From: a candidate division TM6 bacterium UASB124
GTDB taxonomy: Bacteria > Babelota > Babeliae > Babelales > RVW-14
Assembly (NCBI GenBank): GCA_945872225.1
Contig: CAMBZK010000016.1
Span: 1 to 14,010, forward strand
Reading direction: 5' to 3'
Length of the DNA stretch: 14,010 nt
In this document: piece by piece, positions 6,708 to 13,011 of the stretch
Numbering within the stretch: the stretch's first letter is position 1
How the letters are laid out: every line of letters begins with the position of its first letter
The notes under the pieces: generated by a model
What the model saw: the letters and a program-made list of their open reading frames with translations, nothing else
What the model was told of the DNA's origin: nothing
The model's database searches: none
Program-made: the position numbers and the translations under genes

Positions 6708-8108
6708 ATGATGAACTATTCTATGAGGTATTACGCCTATTTTTTGATATGCGCATTGATGAGTATGGTATCGTTGAGTGCTTTGCCAAACTGGACAATG
6801 CTTGTTTTTGTGCAGGCAAATAACAATTTAAGCTCTTTTGCTATGCAAAATTTCAATGACATGGCGATGATTGGCAGTACCGAAAACCTCACCACCGTGG
6901 TGCAATGGTATCAACCAAACAAGCCAGGGATTTGGCGCTATAAAATTGAGCTTGGTCGCATGGTTCTTGATCAGTGTATTCCTGTTGATCCTGCGCAATC
7001 AGATGGTACAACGACTAATGAGCTGGTTGATTCTATGCGCTGGGCAGTTACCAAATATCCTGCAAAGCAATACTCGCTTGTACTATGGAATCATGGCATT
7101 GGCATTCTTGATCCCGTGTGGGGCAAAATGCGTCCTTGGCAAGTGCATCAGCCTCGGCTTGGTTTTGCGCAAGAAGTTATTCGCGAGAACCCACGCATTC
7201 AGCTTGCTGGTCTTACAACGCCTGATACAATCGTTTCTGATAGCTATGCTGATGCTAGCATTACTGATGTTGTTTCTACTGACACGTGTAGCCTGCTCGA
7301 TTTTGTGGTCTCAGACACGCGTGGCATTTTATTTAATGAGCAGTCGCGTCGTTATATGGACAATGCGAGTTTGTACGCCGCATTAAGCACCATCAAAACT
7401 GATGTTTTAAAAAATAATAAGATCGATCTGCTTGGCATGGATGCCTGTTTAATGGCGATGTTTGAAGTTGGGTACTTAGCTAAAGACATGGCAAAAGTGC
7501 TCGTTGCATCACAAGAAGTTGAGCTTGCTCGCGGGTGGAGCTGGCTTGATGTGGTGACCATGATGAATCTGCCAGGATCGACGCCGTCATCGGTTGGTAC
7601 CGGTATTGTAACAAGCTTTGAAACGCTCTATAAAAACCGTATTCCATTCTATACGCAATCGGCCATTAATTTAGAAGGCATGGACCCGCTGCGGGCATCA
7701 CTTGATGCGGTGATAGGGGCGTATCAACAGTGTGCTGCGGTCGACAAGCAAGGTTTACGTGATATGGTGCAAAAAGCACGTCGCTCATGCCAGCACTTTA
7801 GTTCGCCAAATTATATTGATCTCCACTCGTTCTTGAGTGAAATGCAAAAACATGCAGAAGACATACCAAAGGGACGTGCTGTACGCAACCACCGTTCTTT
7901 TGCCGATTTAAAAACAGCGCTTGGGCTGTGTAAAAATGCTATCGAGTCGTATGTTATTGCCAACGTTGCCGGGCAAAATTTAGCCAGAGCGCGTGGTCTT
8001 TCGATTTATTTCCCAAGTGGTTCAAGAATTGATGACTCGTATCCATTGACTACTTTTGCTCGTGAGTCGCAATGGCACAATTTCTTGAAAGATGTTTTAC
8101 AGGCGTAA
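6708..8108 (+). CDS. Secreted clostripain-family (peptidase C11) cysteine protease
   Basis: The 466-residue product has a signal peptide (about 1-25, hydrophobic YAYFLICALMSMVSLSA) and then a C11 caspase-like fold. The catalytic dyad is visible as H129 in LVLWNHGIG and C247 in LLGMDACLMAMFEVGY. The downstream SQEVELARGW (268-277) matches the family's usual SEExEPGDGW strand. The spacing from His to Cys is 118 residues, against about 46 in PmC11 and 55 in clostripain, so there is an insertion at about 136-220. At the position of the S1-pocket aspartate of PmC11 (D207) this protein has R275; the other pocket aspartate, two residues before the cysteine, is kept (D245). ARGLSIYFP (about 434-442) is another family-like strand. 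The start at 6708 is preceded by a G-rich AGGGGGG; the ATG at 6711 is an equally possible start. It probably cleaves proteins outside the cytosol. The family is secure; the specificity is inferred. Confidence 0.93.
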   Translation: MMNYSMRYYAYFLICALMSMVSLSALPNWTMLVFVQANNNLSSFAMQNFNDMAMIGSTENLTTVVQWYQPNKPGIWRYKIELGRMVLDQCIPVDPAQSDGTTTNELVDSMRWAVTKYPAKQYSLVLWNHGIGILDPVWGKMRPWQVHQPRLGFAQEVIRENPRIQLAGLTTPDTIVSDSYADASITDVVSTDTCSLLDFVVSDTRGILFNEQSRRYMDNASLYAALSTIKTDVLKNNKIDLLGMDACLMAMFEVGYLAKDMAKVLVASQEVELARGWSWLDVVTMMNLPGSTPSSVGTGIVTSFETLYKNRIPFYTQSAINLEGMDPLRASLDAVIGAYQQCAAVDKQGLRDMVQKARRSCQHFSSPNYIDLHSFLSEMQKHAEDIPKGRAVRNHRSFADLKTALGLCKNAIESYVIANVAGQNLARARGLSIYFPSGSRIDDSYPLTTFARESQWHNFLKDVLQA

Positions 8109-8118
8109 CCAAATTTTG

Positions 8119-8155
8119 AGGAGGGGCAAACCCTTGCCCCTCCTGCGTGTTTATA
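8119..8155. terminator. GC-rich hairpin between convergent genes
   Basis: AGGAGGGGCAA (8119-8129) and TTGCCCCTCCT (8134-8144) form a perfect 11-bp stem with a four-base loop, 11 bases after the protease stop. The plus-strand side is followed only by GCGTGTTTATAT and the minus-strand side by CAAAATTTT, so the T-tracts are weak. It is placed to end transcription of both the protease and the converging paralogue pair. Confidence 0.75.
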
Positions 8156-8182
8156 TAGCCAATATGCTTGTTGGTCGACACA

Positions 8183-9439
8183 TTATGGAAGCCGAAACTT
8201 ATCTGCATTAAAACTGGCTGCTCGGTCAAAGAGAGCTTCCACTAGATTAAGCATTGTTGAGAACGAGCGATTTGTTTTCACCATTTCTTTGACCTTGTCG
8301 AGTAGGCCATATCTTTCGACCGCATCATAAAATTCCCAGCTATTTTTTCGTATTGCATTAAAAACGCCCACCAGATCGTTTTTTTCAATCAGGACCCCTA
8401 GTGCTGGGTTGCTTGTTAAAACACAAGTAAATGGTCTTGCGATTCGTGCAGCAAGGCCTGTAGTTTCCTCTTCGATTGGTGGCATCATGTAATCAATGAG
8501 GGCATAGCAATCGTTATTCATATGAGCATTTTTCTTGCGAAAATTTGTTCCTTCACTTCCATACAAAGCCTTAATCAAAAGGTCTGGAGTAAGTATACAA
8601 TCGCCCTTATCCGCTATGCTGCTTACTCCAACGCTTATTTCCCGTTGGTACATCTCAACGATTCTTACAACTTCACGATGGATTTTGTGATCTTGAACGT
8701 AGTCGCTTGGCAGTACTAGGCGGATTCCTGGATAGTGCTCCCAAAAAAGCAATGGAGGTTTTCGCTCAGCACGGCGTCGAGTGGCTATATAGTCTCCCGG
8801 ATCTTTTCTTTCAAAGACAAAGTGGCTTGGTGTGGGCAGTAGAGACCTAGCTTGCGGTGCTGGCAGTAGTGTCGTTCGAGGGGTTGGTGGTTCTGGCACA
8901 CTAGGTGCTGCGGGGCTTCGCATGGCGGGTGCAGCAGCAGGAGGGGTTTCGAGGCTGCTATCTACTACAAGGGGCAGTTCTGTTTTTTGCTCATCGGTGG
9001 TTGCGCTAGCGGTTGTTAGGCCCGTGACTACTTTGTCGCCCTCTGGCACGCTGAGAGCAACACTGCCAATCGGTTTAAGGGAGGAGCCAACATGCGTTGC
9101 TGTTTCTTCGGTGGGGCTTGGTTTTTGATCTTCACATGGTGCTGCATTACCTGCGCTTGCGCCGGTACGGATAGCTTTTCTGCTTGTTGTAGCTGCGGTG
9201 ACTGCTTCTAAAATTTCTTGTTGGCTCATGCCAGAGATATTAATTTCAACATCACCAACGGTAATGGTGCCGCTGACGACGATGTCTGCAGGAGAGGTTG
9301 CGGTGCCAGCGGTAGCTGCGGCAGTTGGTGCAGGGCTTGGAGAGCGGCCACGTTTTCTTGCTGCGGCGCCAAGTGAAGTGAGCGCCAACATGCTCAAGAT
9401 GAGTACAAGGCTATGGATGAGGGGTTTGTTTTGCTGCAT
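8183..9439 (-). CDS. Secreted protein of unknown function, downstream member of a tandem paralogue pair
   Basis: The 418-residue product has a signal peptide ending near ALTSLGAAA (about residue 27). It is followed at once by a basic motif, RKRGRSPS (28-35), identical in sequence and position to that of the neighbouring paralogue. A short beta-like segment at 54-80 (SGTITVGDVEINISGMSQQE) is also shared. A long Ala/Pro/Thr/Ser-rich, probably disordered region runs to about 230, interrupted by a conserved THVGSSLKPIGS. The C-terminal domain (about 231-418) is folded, with LVLPSDY, LTPDLLIKALYGSEGT and TMLNLVEALFDRAA matching the paralogue. I recognise no family. AGGA at 9445-9448, 5 bases before the ATG, supports the start. 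The gene follows its paralogue by 55 bases that contain a hairpin. The basic motif could be a host nuclear-localisation signal if the protein is delivered to a eukaryotic cell; this is inference. Confidence 0.88.
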   Translation of the reverse strand: MQQNKPLIHSLVLILSMLALTSLGAAARKRGRSPSPAPTAAATAGTATSPADIVVSGTITVGDVEINISGMSQQEILEAVTAATTSRKAIRTGASAGNAAPCEDQKPSPTEETATHVGSSLKPIGSVALSVPEGDKVVTGLTTASATTDEQKTELPLVVDSSLETPPAAAPAMRSPAAPSVPEPPTPRTTLLPAPQARSLLPTPSHFVFERKDPGDYIATRRRAERKPPLLFWEHYPGIRLVLPSDYVQDHKIHREVVRIVEMYQREISVGVSSIADKGDCILTPDLLIKALYGSEGTNFRKKNAHMNNDCYALIDYMMPPIEEETTGLAARIARPFTCVLTSNPALGVLIEKNDLVGVFNAIRKNSWEFYDAVERYGLLDKVKEMVKTNRSFSTMLNLVEALFDRAASFNADKFRLP

Positions 9440-9458
9440 ATATGTCCTGATTATTAGT

Positions 9459-9480
9459 AGGGGGCAATGTCATGCCCCCT
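9459..9480. repeat. GC-rich hairpin between the tandem paralogues
   Basis: AGGGGGCA (9459-9466) and TGCCCCCT (9473-9480) pair perfectly with a six-base loop. It lies in the 55-base gap between the stop of the upstream paralogue and the ribosome site of the downstream one, both on the minus strand. No T-run follows in the direction of transcription, so partial termination, mRNA processing or 3'-end protection of the first message is more likely than full termination. Confidence 0.6.
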
Positions 9481-9494
9481 CTACCTGAAAATCT

Positions 9495-10961
9495 TTATCT
9501 AGCACATGTTGTGGCAGCAGTTTTAAACAGTGCCGTTACCAGATTGAGCATTGTTTTAAGACCGGGGTTGCCTTTTACAAGCGTTTGAAGGTCTTCAATC
9601 AAAGGGTAGTCATTGATGTCGTTATAAAATTGCATATCATTTTTTCGTGCAGCATCAAAGACTTCAGTTAACTTATTCGCTACCATTAAATCCCATAGTG
9701 CTGGTTTTTTATCTGAGACAATCGAGGTTACTTTTTTAGCAATCCATACTCCCCAGCCAATTCGCTCTGTTTTTGCTTCGGGCATAATGTAGTGAATGAG
9801 TAAAAAACAATTTGCGTTAAATGAAGCACTAATTTCGCGTGATCGTGTGCCTTCTTCTCCATAAAAAATTCTGATCAAAAAATCTGGCGTTAGCACATAA
9901 TTTTCCCCCTCAGTTGGTGGTAGGCTATTCATGCCAATGTAAGCGAAAATATAGTTGTGAAGAATGTCCAAGAGCTTTGTAATATGACCATCGGTTTCGC
10001 TATCTTTTTTATATTCTTTTGGCAGCACCAGGTACGATCTACGCTCAAAGAGTTCGTTATAGTAAAACCTTGCATCATCTTGTGCCGGGGAAGTGCGGCG
10101 AGTTGTTTTGTCAGCTGCGCCTGAGCCTCCTCCTCCGGCACCAGAAGGAATCCCCTCAGGAGCCGTGGTGCTGGCTGCTGCCGTTGGTACGAACGCGGCG
10201 GTTTTGTGGTGCGCTGGAAGCGGTGTAGCTGTGGCCATAGGTTTATGTGTTGCTTCATGCAAGACGGCGGTGATTTCTGCACCGATGGCAGCACCAAGTT
10301 GTTTGCCAAGTGCTCTAATAACGGTGGTTTGGCCAGCTGGCATTGCTATTGGTTCAGGGATTGGGTCATGTGTTGGTGTTTCAGGAGCAACGGTTTCGCT
10401 GCTAGCGGCGGGAGTATCAGTGCTTCTTGTTAATTCTTTTACGGTACCTTGCCCAACCGCTGCCCCAATATCACGTCTATTTGAAGTGACGCGCGCTGCA
10501 ATACTTTCTGAAGCGCTTTGACCAACTACGGTCCCGAGTGGTTTAAGTGCTGCGCCAACGCTGTGAGTAGGCTCTTCGCTTGGCGCTGCTTCTCCGGTGG
10601 CAGCATCGCCTGCAGTGCTGCCATCACTGTCGGACGACGCATCATCGCCTTCGCTTTCATCTTCACTGCTTGCGCTTGGACCAACGCGTTGCGCTTTGAA
10701 ATTGCTAAATTCACTTTTCATTGCATTCAAAAAATCTTCTTGGCTTACGTCAGCGAGTTCAATTTCCCTACCGCCGATAGTGACTTTGCCACTTATTCTA
10801 GGCTTGCTTGCGGAATCGTTTGTAGTTGCTCCTGCCGCAGCGGCAACGGGATTATGACTTGGTGAGCGGCCACGTTTTCTACTGGCGGCATCAAGTGGCG
10901 TAAGCGTTGCAAGGGTGAGCACGAGCCCAAGGCTAGCGAAGCGTTTATTATTTTTCGGCAT
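9495..10961 (-). CDS. Secreted protein of unknown function, upstream member of the tandem paralogue pair
   Basis: The 488-residue product has a signal peptide to about residue 27 (LGLVLTLATLTPLDAAS) and then RKRGRSPS at 28-35, as in the downstream copy. The segment ISGKVTIGGREIELADVSQE (about 55-74) follows. A long Ser/Asp/Glu- then Ala/Thr/Pro-rich stretch to about 295 includes an acidic run (SEDESEGDDASSDSDGS) and a THSVGAALKPLGTVVG motif shared with the paralogue. The C-terminal domain (about 298-488) carries LVLPKEY, LTPDFLIRIFYGEEGT, NANCFLLIHYIMP and TMLNLVTALFKTAAT. The pair evidently arose by duplication, with the linker diverging faster than the ends. The ATG has no clear Shine-Dalgarno (upstream bases AGATAGCTCCCT), unusual beside its neighbours. 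Function is unknown; an exported or host-directed role is inferred from the signal peptide and motif. Confidence 0.88.
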   Translation of the reverse strand: MPKNNKRFASLGLVLTLATLTPLDAASRKRGRSPSHNPVAAAAGATTNDSASKPRISGKVTIGGREIELADVSQEDFLNAMKSEFSNFKAQRVGPSASSEDESEGDDASSDSDGSTAGDAATGEAAPSEEPTHSVGAALKPLGTVVGQSASESIAARVTSNRRDIGAAVGQGTVKELTRSTDTPAASSETVAPETPTHDPIPEPIAMPAGQTTVIRALGKQLGAAIGAEITAVLHEATHKPMATATPLPAHHKTAAFVPTAAASTTAPEGIPSGAGGGGSGAADKTTRRTSPAQDDARFYYNELFERRSYLVLPKEYKKDSETDGHITKLLDILHNYIFAYIGMNSLPPTEGENYVLTPDFLIRIFYGEEGTRSREISASFNANCFLLIHYIMPEAKTERIGWGVWIAKKVTSIVSDKKPALWDLMVANKLTEVFDAARKNDMQFYNDINDYPLIEDLQTLVKGNPGLKTMLNLVTALFKTAATTCAR

Positions 10962-11006
10962 AGGGAGCTATCTTTTTTAGTTGTTTAATTCGATAAAAAA
11001 CAAAAT

Positions 11007-11035
11007 CTGACAACGGCTACTTTGGTTGCTAGAAT
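11007..11035 (+). promoter_or_regulatory. Strong candidate sigma-70-type promoter of rapZ
   Basis: CTGACA (11007-11012) and TAGAAT (11030-11035) each match consensus at five of six positions with a 17-base spacer. TGC directly before the -10 gives an extended TGn element. Transcription would start near 11042, leaving a leader of about 52 bases before the rapZ ATG. Confidence 0.7.
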
Positions 11036-11043
11036 GCCGTTGT
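11010..11043. repeat. Inverted repeat overlapping the rapZ promoter
   Basis: ACAACGGC (11010-11017) and GCCGTTGT (11036-11043) are perfect 8-bp inverted copies 18 bases apart. The left arm overlaps the end of the -35 box and the spacer. The right arm runs from just after the -10 box to the predicted transcription start. This is where a repressor operator would sit, although the long spacer is unusual for one dimer site. Confidence 0.5.
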
Positions 11044-11093
11044 TGTGGCCATTGTAGCAGCAGCTGTTTTTTTTAAAAGAGGCAAGACAAAAC

Positions 11094-11987
11094 ATGGATA
11101 CGCTTACCATAAACCCTGCCATTTCTGCTCGCGATGCCTATATTATTACCGGGCTTTCTGGCGCAGGCAAAACAAGTGTGATGCGTGCGCTTGAAGATGT
11201 TGGCTTTTACTGTGTTGATAATTTGCCCGTTCCACTGCTTGCCACTTTTATCAAACTGGCTTTTCATGGCAACACTTCACTGCACAAAGTTGCTATTGGC
11301 ATTGATGTCCGCAACGAGCATTTTTTAAGTACCTTTTTTGATGCGGTAGACCAGGTTAAACAGCAAGCACCGACGTATAAAATTACGATCGTTTTTGTTG
11401 ATGCCCGCGACCAAACGATTTTAAAACGCTTTCAAGAGACGCGTCGCAAGCACCCGCTTGGTGGGGCAATGAGCCTTAAACAGGCCGTTGCGCAAGAGCG
11501 CCACTTGCTTGAACCACTGCTGTTGGTTGCCGATATTGTTCTGGACACTGATGTGTTTAATATCCATGAGCTACGCCGCTGGGTGAACAACACCATCTCT
11601 CTTGATGCACCGCGTAACTTAATTGCGCACGTCGTCTCATTTGGCTTTAAGCATGAAGTGCCACCAGAAAGCAACTTAGTTTATGATGTACGCTTTCTAC
11701 CAAACCCGTACTTTGTGCCAGAGCTTAAGCCCCTTGATGGGCGCCATCCATTTATTCAGGAGTATATTTTTGGGCATGCGATTGCCCAAGATTACTGGCA
11801 ACGGCTGACCGATTTTTTAGCGTATAATTTGCAGCGCTTTTATGAAGAAGGGCGGTTTGCGGTTTCGATAGCCATCGGTTGTACCGGCGGTAAGCACCGA
11901 TCAGTTGCCTTTGTAGAAAAACTAACAACGCTTGCCCTTCCTCAGGTACAGTGGGTTAAATCTCACCGTGATCTAGGGAAGGAGTAG
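11094..11987 (+). CDS. rapZ: RapZ/YvcJ-family nucleotide-binding protein
   Basis: The 297-residue product is slightly longer than the usual 285 or so. The N-terminal P-loop is GLSGAGKT (20-27). Further family signatures are CVDNLP (40-45), FVDARD (101-106), RFQETRRKHPL (112-122) and a C-terminal GCTGGKHRSV (262-271). In E. coli RapZ binds the small RNA GlmZ and directs RNase E to it, controlling glucosamine-6-phosphate synthase and so cell-wall precursor supply; in other bacteria YvcJ is a nucleotide-hydrolysing regulator of unclear target. No GlmZ-like RNA is visible here, so the E. coli mechanism should not be assumed. A strong extended -10 promoter and an overlapping inverted repeat lie upstream. 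AGAGG precedes the ATG at a rather long spacing of about 11 bases. The 3' end carries the ribosome site of the ftsB-like gene, which makes a two-gene operon. The family call is very secure. Confidence 0.96.
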   Translation: MDTLTINPAISARDAYIITGLSGAGKTSVMRALEDVGFYCVDNLPVPLLATFIKLAFHGNTSLHKVAIGIDVRNEHFLSTFFDAVDQVKQQAPTYKITIVFVDARDQTILKRFQETRRKHPLGGAMSLKQAVAQERHLLEPLLLVADIVLDTDVFNIHELRRWVNNTISLDAPRNLIAHVVSFGFKHEVPPESNLVYDVRFLPNPYFVPELKPLDGRHPFIQEYIFGHAIAQDYWQRLTDFLAYNLQRFYEEGRFAVSIAIGCTGGKHRSVAFVEKLTTLALPQVQWVKSHRDLGKE

Positions 11988-11989
11988 GG

Positions 11990-12271
11990 GTGAACCTAAA
12001 AAAAGTTATTGGCAGTTGTTTATTTGTTAGTTGCTTGGCTATCGCCATTTATTTTGCCTGCTTTGGTAAGCATGGCCTGCTTGCGTTTTATCACTTGCGC
12101 AAGGCATGTAAAAAAAAAGAACAGCGGATCACCTTGATGCAAAAAGAGATCGCGTTATTGCAACACGAAACTAAGGCATGGCAAGAAGACCCGCTGAAAA
12201 AAGAATCATTTTTACGCTATGAATTAGCGATGGGATACACTAACGAGTTGGTGTATTTGATCAAGAAATAG
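11990..12271 (+). CDS. FtsB/DivIC-like septum-formation protein
   Basis: The 93-residue product has a short cytoplasmic start, one membrane helix (about residues 5-24, VIGSCLFVSCLAIAIYFACF), a GKHGLLAFYHLRK segment, a coiled coil (about 32-68) and a C-terminal SFLRYELAMGYTNELVYLI. The last stretch resembles the ARYELGM...GE..Y ending of FtsB/DivIC proteins, which bridge FtsL and FtsQ in the divisome. Length and topology fit. The start codon is GTG, two bases after the rapZ stop. AAGGAG at 11979-11984, 5 bases upstream, is in the last codons of rapZ, so translation is coupled. The family is identified by layout and a short signature rather than long identity, so I leave the symbol blank. Confidence 0.8.
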   Translation: MNLKKVIGSCLFVSCLAIAIYFACFGKHGLLAFYHLRKACKKKEQRITLMQKEIALLQHETKAWQEDPLKKESFLRYELAMGYTNELVYLIKK

Positions 12272-12280
12272 TTTTTATGA

Positions 12281-12829
12281 CTACTCTTTGCACTCTTTCG
12301 CGATAATCTCAACGACATCTTGCTCGTCTTCCTCTTCTTGTTCTTGACGCTCTTGTTCATCATCTGCTTCAAGATCGTCGTCATCGTCGAGCGTATCGTC
12401 TTGGTTGTCGTTTTCGCTTGCTTCTGCAGGAGTTACTACAACTTTGCGTTCAAGCTCTGCTTTTAGGCGAGCACGCATATTTTTTTCATCTTGTGCTTGT
12501 GCAATGCTTGCCTCTTTAATGTCAGCAAGGTGAACTTTAAGGTCATCAAGCTCTTGCTGTAGGCGATTAACGCTGCTTTCAATGGCATCAAAGCTTATTG
12601 GTAGCTGTTCGCTGCTTGAATTAATTTTAGAGAGATCAACATCAGCGCTGGTGTTTGGGGTTTCTTCATTTTTTTGTGTGGCTTCTTGAGTATTGATATC
12701 TGCAAGTGTTTTTTTAACCTGAGCATCAGCAATTTCATGTTCAGTGGCCGGTGCAGCAGCGATAGTGGCAATTGAGCATAGCAGTAACAAACTAACAACA
12801 AGAGACTGATTCAAGATGGTGTGCTTCAT
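12281..12829 (-). CDS. Secreted coiled-coil protein with acidic C-terminal tail
   Basis: The 182-residue product has a signal peptide (about 1-26, QSLVVSLLLLCSIATIAAAP). A polar region follows, then a predicted coiled coil at about 80-130 (SFDAIESSVNRLQQELDDLK and onwards). From about 139 an extremely acidic tail is built of Asp runs (DDTLDDDDDLEADDEQ) and Glu/Gln runs, ending DVVEIIAKECKE with a single late cysteine. The Shine-Dalgarno GAAGGAA 7 bases before the ATG supports the start. It converges with the ftsB-like gene, with only 9 bases between the stops and no hairpin there. I recognise no family; the acidic tail could bind calcium or basic proteins, which is speculation. Confidence 0.83.
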   Translation of the reverse strand: MKHTILNQSLVVSLLLLCSIATIAAAPATEHEIADAQVKKTLADINTQEATQKNEETPNTSADVDLSKINSSSEQLPISFDAIESSVNRLQQELDDLKVHLADIKEASIAQAQDEKNMRARLKAELERKVVVTPAEASENDNQDDTLDDDDDLEADDEQERQEQEEEDEQDVVEIIAKECKE

Positions 12830-12867
12830 AAGTTGATTCCTTCGGTTGGTTAATAGAATAGGAGGAC

Positions 12868-12896
12868 ACTATGCACCAAATGTACGAGAAAATCAA
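12868..12896 (-). promoter_or_regulatory. Candidate promoter of the acidic-tail protein gene
   Basis: On the minus strand TTGATT (12896-12891) and CATAGT (12873-12868) are separated by 17 bases, each matching consensus at four of six positions. It lies about 40-65 bases before the ATG. Confidence 0.35.
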
Positions 12897-12965
12897 AAAT
12901 TTTTTAATACCCATTAAAAAGCTCTTTTTGCTAAGTATTTGAAAAAGGTTTTTATGTGCTACCTT

Positions 12966-12973
12966 GGTATATT
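12966..12973 (+). promoter_or_regulatory. Possible extended -10 promoter of the SIS-domain gene
   Basis: The TATATT hexamer at 12968-12973 is preceded by TGG in the arrangement TGnTATATT at 12965-12973. No -35 box fits at the usual spacing. It would start transcription near 12980, about 30 bases before the ATG at 13012. Confidence 0.3.
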
Positions 12974-13011
12974 GCGCAACTAAAAAAGAGAAATTAGGAG
13001 AGGAATTGTTG

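Noticed and set aside
6871..7386. Second plus-strand open frame of 171 codons inside the C11 protease gene
   Set aside because: It is a shifted frame of a gene with clear catalytic motifs.
10093..10521. Plus-strand open frame of 142 codons opposite the upstream paralogue
   Set aside because: Its Ala/Val/Gly-rich composition is the complement of the low-complexity Ala/Thr/Pro linker; no ribosome site or motif.
11053..11077. GCAGCAGCTG followed by eight T bases, as a terminator
   Set aside because: The only stem is about 3 bp, and it lies in the rapZ leader rather than after a gene on that strand.
12916..12929. Palindrome AAAAAGCTCTTTTT as a terminator or operator
   Set aside because: It is made almost entirely of A and T tracts, is expected by chance in this AT-rich gap, and no gene ends there.
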